Shown in pieces: positions 1 to 8,476 of a DNA stretch of 60,521 bases. Within the stretch, counting starts at the first letter, position 1. The number at the start of each line of letters is the position of its first letter. A model generated the notes under the pieces. That model was not told the origin of the DNA. It ran no database searches and was given only the letters and a program-made list of their open reading frames with translations. Origin of the DNA: Gammaproteobacteria bacterium (GTDB lineage: Bacteria > Pseudomonadota > Gammaproteobacteria > Steroidobacterales > Woeseiaceae); contig JAOTYE010000022.1 in the NCBI GenBank assembly GCA_029862045.1, forward strand, positions 1-60,521, written 5' to 3'. The position numbers and the translations under genes were made by a program.

Positions 1-1294
1 ATCTGTTGGGCACCGTGAACTTTGCGTGCTGGAGCATGCCAGTGTCATCCGTCATATTGCAGAGATGATTCAGGTTGATCTGCGGCAGTCGCTGTTCCTT
101 TTGACCCAATGTATCGAGTGCCGGGAGATCTCGCGCACGGGCATGTTGCACCTTGGCCTGCGAAAAAAGAGCCAGGTAACGGCGGCCCATCTCTTTCATT
201 ACCATAGGCCGCGAATAGTCATAGGCAGCCTGGCGCATCTTGAGCCGCTCTTCCGGAACGTCCAAAAGTTGATTAATTTGCTGCGACAAAGCTCTGGAAT
301 CTTTGAAGGGCACGAGCCTGCCGCGCCCGTCGGCCAACATCTCCTGTGCGTGCCAATAGGGGGTGGACACGACGGCCTTGCCTGCCCCAACCGCGAACGC
401 GAGCGTGCCGGAAACGATCTGAGCCTCGTTCAGGTACGGGGTAACGTAGATATCGGCAGCCCGAATGATCTCAAGCAATTCGTCGCGTTCCAGGAACCGA
501 TCATGAAACACGATGTTGTCGCCAACGCCCAGTTCCTTTGCCCGATGATGCAGACTCAGGCGGTAGTCCTCACCACTTTCGGCTATGCAATGAGGATGGG
601 TAGCGCCGACCACGTAATAGAGTACGTCCGGATGTAAGCTGACAATATCCGGCAAGGCATCGATCATGAACTCGATACCCTTGCCTGGTGAGAGCAGGCC
701 GAACGTCAAGATTACGGTCTTGTCGCCAGCCCCGAGCTTACTCTTGCAGGGATCCGGGTCCAGAAATGGAACATCGGGAATTCCATGATGAATGAGCGCT
801 ATTTTTCGCTCTGGAACCTGATAAATATCGCGAAGAAAATCGGCAGCATGTTCGCTCATGACGACCAGGCTGGCAGAGAGCTCCGATAGTTTAGTGATGA
901 CCTTCCGCTCGTCCGCCGATGGATCTCTCAATACCGTGTGCAGGGTCGTAAAAAGAGGACTTTTGACGTTCTTCGCGAGTTCGATAATGAAGCTGCCGCG
1001 TTGGCCGCCGAATATTCCGTATTCGTGTTGCAGACAAATTGCCGCTGGATTCCTCAGGTTCAGGAAATCCGCAGCGCGACGGTATTCATTCAAGTTGTCC
1101 TGATTGATCTGAAATTTGACCGTCTTTGGATACTCGTAACCCTCACGTCGATCATTCATGGCCACAATCGTGCAGTCGATGCCTGGATCGTTGTCGAGAA
1201 TCGCGTTGGCGAGGTCAGACGTAAAGGTGGCGATACCACATTGTCTTGGCAGGTAGGAGCCGATCAGAGCAACTGAATTTGGCGACGGCGGCAT
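1..1294 (-). CDS. Glycosyltransferase family 4 (GT-B fold), 3' end cut by window edge
   Basis: A continuous open frame runs from an ATG at 1294 leftwards off the window, about 431 codons without a stop. The N-terminus reads like a GT4 nucleotide-sugar transferase: the motif IGSYLPRQCGIATF near residue 10 is the usual acceptor-side glycine loop, LHTVL near 117 and SEHAADFL near 148 follow, and the second Rossmann half starts with ILTFGLLSPGKGIEFMIDAL near 196. The donor-binding part (YLNEAQIVSGTLAFAVGAGK, then an E-rich segment) is near 290-320. It would transfer a sugar from an activated donor in the cytoplasm. It is divergent from the GH130 gene at 1414; GT4-GH130 pairs are common in bacterial mannoside/oligosaccharide loci, so a shared substrate is likely but not shown. 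The donor sugar cannot be told from sequence alone. Confidence 0.85.
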   Translation of the reverse strand, partial: MPPSPNSVALIGSYLPRQCGIATFTSDLANAILDNDPGIDCTIVAMNDRREGYEYPKTVKFQINQDNLNEYRRAADFLNLRNPAAICLQHEYGIFGGQRGSFIIELAKNVKSPLFTTLHTVLRDPSADERKVITKLSELSASLVVMSEHAADFLRDIYQVPERKIALIHHGIPDVPFLDPDPCKSKLGAGDKTVILTFGLLSPGKGIEFMIDALPDIVSLHPDVLYYVVGATHPHCIAESGEDYRLSLHHRAKELGVGDNIVFHDRFLERDELLEIIRAADIYVTPYLNEAQIVSGTLAFAVGAGKAVVSTPYWHAQEMLADGRGRLVPFKDSRALSQQINQLLDVPEERLKMRQAAYDYSRPMVMKEMGRRYLALFSQAKVQHARARDLPALDTLGQKEQRLPQINLNHLCNMTDDTGMLQHAKFTVPNR

Positions 1295-1341
1295 CCTGAG
1301 ATCCTTCCGATAATCGGTTCTTAAGTAATAAATCTGAGCGG

Positions 1342-1370
1342 CACGCTGGACCGGCTATCCTGAGTATAAT
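1342..1370 (+). promoter_or_regulatory. Possible sigma-70 promoter for the GH130 gene
   Basis: A perfect TATAAT lies at 1365-1370, 43 bases before the GH130 start codon. The matching -35 region (about 1342-1347) is poor, so this is a tentative call based on the -10 box and its position in the divergent intergenic region. Confidence 0.3.
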
Positions 1371-1413
1371 TCATTGCTCCACCAACAAGAACTGCCGCCT
1401 GGGACAATGTGCC

Positions 1414-2898
1414 GTGAAATCTAACGAGACAATGTACCACTCACGAGTGAAGGTCGAACGTGTTGCCGAGCAGCTCGACCCGGATCCGACGCGTGTTATT
1501 CCTCGCTTCTTCGGCCCCGGCGACGAGAAACGGCTACGCGGAATCATCGAACGGATTCGAGCGCTCGAGCGCTCCGAAGTCTCCGAACTGGTGAGGGGCC
1601 TCAGGCGGAGCTTCCAGACGAAACACCCGGATCTCGCCATGATCGCCAAGAGCAACTACGATGCGGTCAAATACCTCATTTCCGATGAGCCCGAACTCGA
1701 AATGAAGCGGCGGCTCCTGATCGGCGCCTACTTCACGATGGAGTACGCGATCGAGTCGGCGGCGCTTTTTAATCCCTCGATGGTGCCGGCCATTATGCAG
1801 GACGAGGCTGATGTGGGGAGCACCCGTTTCGTAATGAGCCTGCGGGCAACCGGCGAAGGACATATCTCTTCGGCTGTCTTCCGTCGTGGCGTCATCGATC
1901 GTGATAATCGAATACGAATCGAGCCTGTCAGCCAACACAGCCGTCGGCTTCAAGTCGTTGAGAATCGGGAATTCGAGAAACCAACCTACCAGAAGAGACT
2001 CATTGAGATTGGCGCGATCGGGAAATTCACGAATGAAGTTCTGGACTATCTCGGTAAGACCTTCAACTCCGTCGAACTCAAGTTGGCGATCGATGCCGTG
2101 TGGGAGTCACACGAATTTGCTCTGCTGTATTCCGAGACGGTCGACAAGATGGTCGCCATCTCACGAGCGAACTACGATCTTCACATGCCAGATCTCTACG
2201 ACCCGTCGGAGTTCGTCATCTTCCCGAATTCCGACGCCGAGAGTCACGGCATCGAAGACATGCGTTTGGTGCAGTTTCACTCCGACGATGGCGGAATTTG
2301 CTATTACGGGGTCTATACCGCCTACGATGGTTCGAACATCATGCCCCAGATCCTCGAGACTACGGGGTTTGACAGGGCCAAAATTCGAATGCTGGGCGGT
2401 CGATACGCCCTCAACAAGGGGATGGCGCTGTTCCCGAGGAAGATCGACGGCCGGTACCTGATGCTCGGTCGGCTCGACAATGAAAATCTGTTCCTTTTGA
2501 GGTCGGACGACGTACTTTTTTGGAACGAAGCAGAACTCCTGCTCAAGCCCAAATTTGCCTGGGAAATCATCCAGATTGGCAATTGCGGGTCGCCGATAGA
2601 AACCGAGTCGGGTTGGCTGGTGCTTACCCATGGCGTCGGTCCGATGCGCCAGTACTCGATCGGCGCCGCGCTGTTAGATCTGGACGACCCTTCCCGAGTC
2701 ATCGGCCGTCTTGCCGAGCCGCTCATTGTGCCACTGGAAGAGGAGAGCGTCGGCTACGTTCCGAACGTTGTCTATTCCTGCGGCGGCATGATCCACAACG
2801 ATAAGCTTGTGATCCCCTACGCCATCAGCGATCGTTCGACCACGTTTGCCCTTGTATCGTTGCCCGAGCTGCTGGAGGAGCTGACCGCGTTCTTCTAG
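1414..2898 (+). CDS. Glycoside hydrolase family 130 protein (mannoside phosphorylase/hydrolase type)
   Basis: A 494-residue protein with the five-bladed propeller signature of GH130. The motif GIEDMR near residue 280 matches the conserved E-D-P/M-R of this family, in which the Asp (about D282) is the proton donor. Repeated blade motifs follow (YYGVYTAYDG, LGGRYALNKGMALFPRKIDG, IGNCGSPIETESGWLVLTHGVG). About 170 residues of mainly helical sequence precede the propeller, longer than the short GH130 phosphorylases and typical of the longer subgroup that sits next to GT4 genes. Family members cleave or phosphorolyse beta-mannosides in the cytoplasm. No signal peptide is seen. The start at 1414 (GTG or ATG 1432 as alternative) is not fixed by a strong ribosome site. 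Substrate and phosphorylase versus hydrolase activity are unresolved. Confidence 0.85.
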   Translation: MKSNETMYHSRVKVERVAEQLDPDPTRVIPRFFGPGDEKRLRGIIERIRALERSEVSELVRGLRRSFQTKHPDLAMIAKSNYDAVKYLISDEPELEMKRRLLIGAYFTMEYAIESAALFNPSMVPAIMQDEADVGSTRFVMSLRATGEGHISSAVFRRGVIDRDNRIRIEPVSQHSRRLQVVENREFEKPTYQKRLIEIGAIGKFTNEVLDYLGKTFNSVELKLAIDAVWESHEFALLYSETVDKMVAISRANYDLHMPDLYDPSEFVIFPNSDAESHGIEDMRLVQFHSDDGGICYYGVYTAYDGSNIMPQILETTGFDRAKIRMLGGRYALNKGMALFPRKIDGRYLMLGRLDNENLFLLRSDDVLFWNEAELLLKPKFAWEIIQIGNCGSPIETESGWLVLTHGVGPMRQYSIGAALLDLDDPSRVIGRLAEPLIVPLEEESVGYVPNVVYSCGGMIHNDKLVIPYAISDRSTTFALVSLPELLEELTAFF

Positions 2899-3295
2899 GA
2901 GCGGACGGTCAGATTATAGAATTCTGATACGCGCGTGATTGCCAGTACTTCACTTTTTGGGTGACTCTGCGGTTGAAGGAAAGCTCGTTGGATGTCGAGA
3001 AGTCCAATTTCGCGGTCTATATGGCGCCCGCCTCCGGTTTCGGCAGTCGTCTCTGGACGTGGGTCTTCGATCGCCTCACTTGCATGAGCATCAGGTGCAA
3101 CCCAGTGACGATTAGTGCACACCTCAGTCGCAACGGTTTCATAATCCAGAAAGAGGTGTTTGTTCAGAGACATGGATTCTCGGTTATTTACAGCGTTTCG
3201 GAGCGGCCTATTCCAGCTGCCTAGTTGGCGGCTGAACGCCGACGCGGCCTGCGGATGGTGCGGGTTAATCCATTACGTTAGACGGACTTTCGAAC
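2899..3295. other. Intergenic region without a convincing gene
   Basis: Short open frames exist on both strands but none has a ribosome-binding site, recognisable domain or codon pattern like its neighbours. No clear terminator hairpin with a T-run was seen after the GH130 stop. Confidence 0.5.
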
Positions 3296-3910
3296 ATGAG
3301 AGTAAACAGCATTAGGCGAAATGCGCTCTTGGCGACGGCGTTTCTGGTCGCCTTCGTCGCCTTCTTTCATCTAGTCTATCGCCCTTGGCAGTTGTCCTGG
3401 GGTGCGACGGCCGATGAAGTCACTCGTCCGATGGTCGGAGATGGGCTCGTTAAGAAACCGACCTTTAATGCGACGCGCGCGGTGACAGTCAATGCACCAG
3501 CGGAGCGCATTTGGCCTTGGATAGTACAGATAGGATACAAGAGGGCGGGATTTTATAGCTGGGACATTCTGGACAACGATGGCATTCCGAGCGCCGAGCG
3601 GATTATGCCTGAGTACCAGAATCTAAAGATCGGCGACCTGGTGCCTCTTAGCGAGGAATCCGATGCCGAGGTTGTTAGTATGGAGCCGAACGCGGCACTG
3701 CTGCTCGTTTTTCAATCTGACGGCACCGTGACGTGGGCATGGGCTCTCTACAAGATCGACGCGGACCGAACAAGACTGGTTACCCGCCTCCGGTGGCGTA
3801 CTACGAGCGTAGTTTCCCAGTTCGTGTTGGACGCCTTCGAAATAGTAATGATGCGGAAGTGCCTCTTGGGTATCAAACGTCGAGCAGAGGCTGCGATGGG
3901 GCCGGCTTGA
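3296..3910 (+). CDS. Membrane-anchored SRPBCC/START-like protein
   Basis: A 204-residue protein. Residues about 9-27 form one hydrophobic helix (signal anchor). Residues about 55-195 look like the SRPBCC (Bet v1/START-like) ligand-binding fold: TRAVTVNAPAERIWPWIVQIG is the usual opening strand-helix, followed by GFYSWDILDN and an acidic middle, and it ends with a long C-terminal helix. Close relatives in many bacteria are annotated only as SRPBCC family proteins; function is unknown. It precedes the isoprenylcysteine methyltransferase-like gene by about 175 bases on the same strand, so the two may or may not be cotranscribed. Confidence 0.7.
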   Translation: MRVNSIRRNALLATAFLVAFVAFFHLVYRPWQLSWGATADEVTRPMVGDGLVKKPTFNATRAVTVNAPAERIWPWIVQIGYKRAGFYSWDILDNDGIPSAERIMPEYQNLKIGDLVPLSEESDAEVVSMEPNAALLLVFQSDGTVTWAWALYKIDADRTRLVTRLRWRTTSVVSQFVLDAFEIVMMRKCLLGIKRRAEAAMGPA

Positions 3911-4085
3911 TACGCTGAAGCGGACATCGCTTGCTATGTATTTCTCCGAATTGACTCCGACTGTGCAGCGCGTCTAATTAAAAGCATTAATTGTCGACAT
4001 GGGCGAAAAGGCTTTCCACTTGATGGCTAGTTCGCGGCGCTCGACGGTGGCAAGTAAAAGCGGATGTGAGCCAGGAGAACAAAAC

Positions 4086-4637
4086 ATGAATATCCGTGAA
4101 CGCTGGGTCAACCTGATGTATCGCGCAGCGACCGGGACCAAGAAGACGCGCGCCCTTCTAACGCCAGTCGGGGTAGTGATCTTCGTCCTTTTCACCGCGC
4201 TGTTTGTGTTTCTCGCGGTGCTTTTGGATGAAGCGCTTGCGCTGCGATGGCCGATTCCAATTACTGTTAGTGAACTGGTGTCGGTTCCGATGATGGCTAT
4301 CGGTATTGCCATAACTGCTTGGTCGGTGTTCCATTTTCTAAGGGTCCATGGAACTCCGGTACCCTTCAACCCCCCCCCTACGCTTGTCGAGAGCGGTCCC
4401 TATAGATATGCAAGAAACCCGATGTTAACTGGGGTCTTCCTGCTGTTATTCGGAATAGGCTTCGCCATCCAGTCACGTTCACTTGTGCTCATCTTCACGC
4501 CGCTTTACGTGCTGGCAAACGTCTGGGAGCTAAAAGAGATCGAGGAACCTGAGCTAATCAGGCGGTTGGGAGAAGACTACCGTGCGTACCTGAATCGGAC
4601 GCCGATGTTCATTCCTGGAACCAGGCTGAGCAAGTAA
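4086..4637 (+). CDS. Isoprenylcysteine carboxyl methyltransferase (ICMT/PEMT)-family membrane protein
   Basis: A 183-residue integral membrane protein with about five hydrophobic segments. The C-terminal half has the family hallmark: GPYRYARNPMLTGVFLLLFG (SAM-binding RxxNP region), then ELKEIEEPELIRRLGEDYRAY, with the paired Glu residues of the family. Such proteins methylate small or lipid substrates in the inner membrane; bacterial substrates are mostly unknown. The ATG at 4086 is chosen because AGGAG lies at 4073-4077, eight bases upstream; an earlier in-frame start at 3999 has no such site. A run of nine C bases at 4370-4378 codes for part of a Pro stretch and is a possible slippage site. 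Confidence 0.8.
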   Translation: MNIRERWVNLMYRAATGTKKTRALLTPVGVVIFVLFTALFVFLAVLLDEALALRWPIPITVSELVSVPMMAIGIAITAWSVFHFLRVHGTPVPFNPPPTLVESGPYRYARNPMLTGVFLLLFGIGFAIQSRSLVLIFTPLYVLANVWELKEIEEPELIRRLGEDYRAYLNRTPMFIPGTRLSK

Positions 4638-4670
4638 CACACGTGCCTACTTGGTGCCGCGCCGCGCAGC

Positions 4671-5105
4671 ATGACGATGCAGATGACGGAAGGAGCCTGG
4701 GAACACTTCGAGCACGATGCCGACATCGGCCTGCGAGCGGTTGCACCCAGCCGAGAGCGGCTTTTTGAGAAGATGGCCGAGGCGCTGATGGCAGTGATTA
4801 CTGATCCCCAGCGGGTACGTCCGGCACGGCATTTGTCTGTTCATTGCGAAGCGCCAGACGACGCGATGCTGTTGGTCGACTGGCTCAACGCACTGATCTA
4901 TGAAATGGCAGTACAACGCATGTTATTCGGTGTGTGGCAAGTCAGCCTCAATGGGCACGCGCTCGACGCGCGTGTTGCCGGAGAAGTTGTCGATCGGGCG
5001 CGGCATCGTCCGGTCGTGGAAGTCAAAGGTGCAACCTATACCCAATTGTCAGTAACGCAGGACGATGCAGGCACCTGGCATGCGCAATGCGTTGTGGATG
5101 TTTAA
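4671..5105 (+). CDS. Archease
   Basis: A 144-residue protein matching the archease family over its full length: WEHFEHDADIGLRAVAPS at the start (metal-binding Asp of the family), a helix with FEKMAEALMAVITD, the middle segment DDAMLLVDWLNALIYEM, and the ending VEVKGATYTQLSV with W-C-VDV. Archease speeds guanylylation and turnover of the RNA ligase RtcB, whose gene follows 13 bases downstream; the pairing supports both calls. Three in-frame ATG codons lie in the first 15 bases (4671, 4677, 4683) with no strong ribosome site, so the exact start is uncertain. Confidence 0.9.
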   Translation: MTMQMTEGAWEHFEHDADIGLRAVAPSRERLFEKMAEALMAVITDPQRVRPARHLSVHCEAPDDAMLLVDWLNALIYEMAVQRMLFGVWQVSLNGHALDARVAGEVVDRARHRPVVEVKGATYTQLSVTQDDAGTWHAQCVVDV

Positions 5106-5118
5106 CGACGGGTAGCAA

Positions 5119-6549
5119 ATGGACCTGAAGCGGCTGCAACAGGACAGTGAATACTGCTGGCGTGTCCCATCGGAGGCACCGATGAATGTCGCCGGCATCA
5201 TCTTCGCGGACCGCGAGCAAATCCTGCAGATGGATGACAAAGTCTACGAGCAATTGCGCAACGTTACTCAGCTGCCGGGTCTCGTCGGCGCCGTGTACGC
5301 GATGCCCGATGCGCATTGGGGCTACGGTTTTCCGATCGGCGGTGTCGCGGCATTCGATGCGGAGGCGGGTGGCGTCGTGTCCGCAGGTGGGGTCGGATTC
5401 GATATTTCTTGTGGTGTGCGCACACTTCATACAGGCCTGACGGCCACCGAACTTGAGCCAGTCAAAACAGGTCTTGCGGACGCGCTTTATCAGGACATTC
5501 CCGCGGGCGTCGGCAGTCAGGGTACGATTTGTCTCAGCGATTCTGAAATGTCGGCCATGCTCAAGGGCGGTGCGCGCTGGGCCATAGGTCAGGGCTACGG
5601 CAAGGCGGCGGATCTCGAACGCACCGAGGAGCGAGGCTGCATTGCAGGCGCGAACCCGGCCGAGGTATCGGATCGCGCCAAGCGCCGGCAACGTCGTGAA
5701 ATGGGCACGCTGGGGTCAGGCAATCACTATCTCGAGGTGCAGCGGGTTGCCGAGGTATTTGACGCCGAGATCGCAACTGCTTATGGACTGGCGCTGGACG
5801 ATATCCTCGTGAGTATCCACTGCGGATCGCGCGGCCTTGGTCATCAAATCGGTACAGACTATCTGCGCGAGATGCTGATTGCGGCACCAGACCTTGGCTT
5901 ACGGCTGCCGGATCGCGAACTGGCCTGTGCGCCGATAAATTCTCCGCTTGGCCAGCGCTACCTCGGCGCGATGCGCGCAGGCATGAACTGCGCGCTTGCG
6001 AATCGGCAAATCATCAGTTACCTGACTCGCGATGTGTTTGGGCGACTGCTGCCGGCCGCAGAACTCGAGATGCTTTACGACGTTTCGCACAACATCTGCA
6101 AGGTCGAGGTGCACGTCGTCGACGGGGTAGAAAAAGAGCTATACGTCCATCGCAAGGGCGCAACGAGGGCATTCGGCCCTGGAAACCCGGAACTTGAGTC
6201 GACGTTGAGGTCGGTAGGACAGCCGGTACTGATCGGCGGCTCGATGGGCACGGGGTCGTATGTACTTGCCGGTGGGCGGGAAAGCGAAGCATTGGCACTG
6301 AGTTCTGCCTGCCACGGCGCTGGACGGTCGATGAGCCGCCGGCAGGCCCGTCGCCAGTACCGCGGCCGACAGGTCATCGACGAATTGGCCGAGCGCGGTA
6401 TCGTGATACGCAGTCCCTCGCAGCGTGGTGTGGCTGAGGAGGCCCCGCCAGCCTACAAGGACGTGCATCGAGTGGTCGATGTCGCCGACCGAGCCGGCCT
6501 CGCACACAAAGTGGCCCGGCTCGAGCCGATCATCTGCGTTAAAGGATAG
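5119..6549 (+). CDS. rtcB: RNA-splicing ligase RtcB
   Basis: A 476-residue, full-length RtcB. It joins RNA 2',3'-cyclic phosphate or 3'-phosphate ends to 5'-OH ends using GTP and Mn2+. Visible family motifs: DAHWGYGFPIGGVAAFD near residue 70 and GGVGFDISCGVRTL near 95 (metal-binding Asp/Cys), LGSGNHYLEVQ near 200, ILVSIHCGSRGLGHQIG near 235, YDVSHNICK near 320 (metal His), HRKGATRAFGPG near 345, GSMGTGSYVLAG near 375, and HGAGRSMSR near 400, which carries the guanylylated His. The final residues before the stop include the usual Cys-Val-Lys-Gly. Together with archease it forms a two-gene RNA repair unit; no RtcR-type regulator is seen nearby. Confidence 0.95.
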   Translation: MDLKRLQQDSEYCWRVPSEAPMNVAGIIFADREQILQMDDKVYEQLRNVTQLPGLVGAVYAMPDAHWGYGFPIGGVAAFDAEAGGVVSAGGVGFDISCGVRTLHTGLTATELEPVKTGLADALYQDIPAGVGSQGTICLSDSEMSAMLKGGARWAIGQGYGKAADLERTEERGCIAGANPAEVSDRAKRRQRREMGTLGSGNHYLEVQRVAEVFDAEIATAYGLALDDILVSIHCGSRGLGHQIGTDYLREMLIAAPDLGLRLPDRELACAPINSPLGQRYLGAMRAGMNCALANRQIISYLTRDVFGRLLPAAELEMLYDVSHNICKVEVHVVDGVEKELYVHRKGATRAFGPGNPELESTLRSVGQPVLIGGSMGTGSYVLAGGRESEALALSSACHGAGRSMSRRQARRQYRGRQVIDELAERGIVIRSPSQRGVAEEAPPAYKDVHRVVDVADRAGLAHKVARLEPIICVKG

Positions 6550-6664
6550 CCCACGATGCGGTGCTTGCCTGATGCCATCCGGCGAGCCGGCGTTCTCGCG
6601 ACCTGCCGCGGATGTGTACAAACCCTGATACGCGCGCCAGGGAAGATGATGCACTATCGACACT

Positions 6665-6904
6665 ATGATAACGGTCACACATGACGAAATCGTTCGGTTA
6701 TTTCCGGGTATCCAGGATCACACAGTGGTCGAGATCCTCAACGCGAAGGCTACCGTCGATGAACTTGAGGCCGCCCTACTGCTGTTACAGGATGCTGATG
6801 AGGGGCTGATCGGTATCGAGCAGCGGGAGCGTGATCGGATCAACCGCCTGCTCGACCTACTGGGCAGCTCGGAGTTACGGCCGCAGGAGGATCGCGACAG
6901 GTAG
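6665..6904 (+). CDS. Small acidic helical protein, function unknown
   Basis: A 79-residue protein, mostly helical, with an acidic middle (DELEAALLLLQDADEGL) and a charged C-terminus. It carries no signal peptide, cysteine motif or domain I recognise. There is no clear Shine-Dalgarno before the ATG, but the coding pattern agrees with its neighbours and the next small gene follows within 40 bases on the same strand, so it is kept as a likely gene. Confidence 0.5.
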   Translation: MITVTHDEIVRLFPGIQDHTVVEILNAKATVDELEAALLLLQDADEGLIGIEQRERDRINRLLDLLGSSELRPQEDRDR

Positions 6905-6944
6905 ACCGGGCTTGTCGTCGACACATGAATGAACGGAGGCGGAA

Positions 6945-7118
6945 TTGAACAACGGTAAGCCGGAGATTCCACCGCAGAGTCCGACCGAGATACCACCGGA
7001 ACAGGTCCCGCCCGGTATTCCCCCCGGTGGGCCAATCGAAGAACCCCAGCAGCCAACGGTGGTGCCGCCGGAGCCATCGCCAGAGGTGCCAGCGCCGTCC
7101 GAAGGCTTGGCAGGCTAA
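6945..7118 (+). CDS. Proline-rich small protein (57 residues) with TTG start
   Basis: A 57-codon frame starting at TTG 6945 with GGAGG at 6935-6939, five bases upstream. The product is about one third proline in PP, PPE and PPG units and contains no hydrophobic segment. An eight-codon mini-frame (ATG 6925 to TGA 6948) overlaps the TTG start as TTGA, so translation might be coupled. The frame is too short and its start too rare for default gene calling. Function unknown; its extreme composition could also make it a spurious frame, though the ribosome site argues for expression. Confidence 0.5.
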   Translation: MNNGKPEIPPQSPTEIPPEQVPPGIPPGGPIEEPQQPTVVPPEPSPEVPAPSEGLAG

Positions 7119-7217
7119 TCAGCTTCCCTGTTCGCGGTTGTCTTCAGTCGTGTCCCTGGCGATTCTGTATCCGATCGAGAGTTTTCAACCCTCATTTAGG
7201 ACCATTGGGGAGAGATC

Positions 7218-8018
7218 ATGAAAACACTACAAATCGCATTGATTGTCCTTTTGCCGAGCCTTGGCGGCTGCACGTTAATGCCAGTCGCCGAGCGTGTCAC
7301 GACGCCACAAGCAAAGCATTCTTATGTTCTGGCGGGAGAGGGATCACCCACGGTGATTCTCGAATCCGGCTTAGGCGACGGCAAAGAAAGTTGGCAGCCA
7401 ATCTATGAACAAATAAGCCAACTGACGCAGGTGTTCGCCTATGATCGTGCGGGCTATGGCACGAGCAAGAGCGCGAGCGAACCGCGCGACGGGGCCACCA
7501 TCGTACGGGAACTACGGGCGACGTTGCAGGCACTCGATCTGCAACCACCGTACGTTCTTGCTGGCCATTCAATCGGCGGAACCTACATGGAGCTTTATGC
7601 GAGAACCTACCCCGAAGAGGTTGCTGGTGTGGTTCTGGTCGACTCAAGGCATGCTGACTTCACGAGGCAGTGCCAGATTGCCGAGGCAGGATCCTGCACG
7701 CCGCCGGCGTTACTTTCGGCATTGCTGCCACACGCGGCGAAGCAAGAAATTGCTGGCGGAGACAGAACAATGGATGAAGTCAGAAACGCGGCGCCTTTCC
7801 CCAACGTGCCGCTGTATGTGCTGACAGGCGGAAAGCAGTTTCTTGTGGGCGACCGGTATTACGAGGTCTGGCTTGAAACACAAAAGTCGCTGGCAGCTTT
7901 GAGCAGCGAATCCATGCATTCTGTGTGCAGCCGCTGCGGGCATTACATTCATAAGGACAATCCCAAACTTGTTGTTGCAGCGCTTGCGTCTGTCGTTGAG
8001 CAAGGACGAAGAAGATAG
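7218..8018 (+). CDS. Alpha/beta hydrolase lipoprotein
   Basis: A 266-residue protein. The N-terminus has a lipoprotein signal ending in LGGC (Cys about 18), so it is probably lipid-anchored in the envelope. The body is an alpha/beta hydrolase: VILESGLGDGKESW holds the oxyanion region, YDRAGYGTS follows strand 4, the nucleophile elbow is GHSIGG (Ser about 117), and a late CGHYIHKDNP supplies the catalytic His. An Asp after VVLVDSRH fits the acid. Four cysteines (about 154, 163, 236, 239) could form disulphides, as expected for an exported enzyme. Substrate unknown; esterase/lipase-like. An AGAG-rich ribosome site lies just before the ATG. Confidence 0.8.
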   Translation: MKTLQIALIVLLPSLGGCTLMPVAERVTTPQAKHSYVLAGEGSPTVILESGLGDGKESWQPIYEQISQLTQVFAYDRAGYGTSKSASEPRDGATIVRELRATLQALDLQPPYVLAGHSIGGTYMELYARTYPEEVAGVVLVDSRHADFTRQCQIAEAGSCTPPALLSALLPHAAKQEIAGGDRTMDEVRNAAPFPNVPLYVLTGGKQFLVGDRYYEVWLETQKSLAALSSESMHSVCSRCGHYIHKDNPKLVVAALASVVEQGRRR

Positions 8019-8476
8019 GATTATGAGCACTTCATAGCCGAGCTGGCGGATACTTACGGGTTTAGGTTGTGCCTCGTTGCGTGTTGTTATGTCGATCGTG
8101 CTTCGGTCGCCATGACGACTCTTCTCTGATAACGATCATAAACACACGTTATCAAATCAGCACGCGGCTCCGCTGTTGCTTGAATCGATTCCTTGGCCTC
8201 TGTAGACGCGAATCCAATTAATCGAATTCAGCCAACTTCCTCTCAGCTTCTAGCACGAGCATATCCGAGCGGCCGTCGGAATTGTCACAGATGATTCATC
8301 AGGCGGGACAGGCCCTGGTAGAAACAATTTGTAACAATATTGATTGCTTCGGAAATCGTTCTGTAACACAACTGTCCGACACTCATAATTATAGATTGAC
8401 TATCTCCGCGACAATTTGGTGTAAGACGAATTGGAGGCAGGTGATCAGGCATCGAGTGGCATAAGGAGGACAGGTA
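8019..8476. other. Long leader/intergenic region upstream of the DRDR-repeat gene
   Basis: No gene is supported. The region carries the TTGTAACAA-type sites described separately and an AT-richer stretch near 8380-8400 that could hold the promoter of the gene at 8477. GGAGG at 8465-8469 is the ribosome site of that gene. Confidence 0.5.
8329..8369. promoter_or_regulatory. Possible response-regulator binding sites (TTGTAACAA and a second TGTAACA)
   Basis: TTGTAACAA at 8329-8337 is palindromic around its central A, and CTGTAACAC at 8361-8369 repeats its core 32 bases (about three helix turns) further on. The same nine bases TTGTAACAA occur at 12076-12084 just upstream of the response regulator gene. 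This spacing and recurrence suggest operator sites for that regulator; it is an inference from sequence only. Confidence 0.35.

Noticed and set aside
26..637. Plus-strand frame of 203 codons
   Set aside because: It lies opposite the continuous, recognisable glycosyltransferase frame on the minus strand and has no domain of its own.
2961..3224. 87-codon plus-strand frame between the GH130 and SRPBCC genes
   Set aside because: No ribosome site, no similarity, amino-acid pattern unlike neighbours; probably chance.
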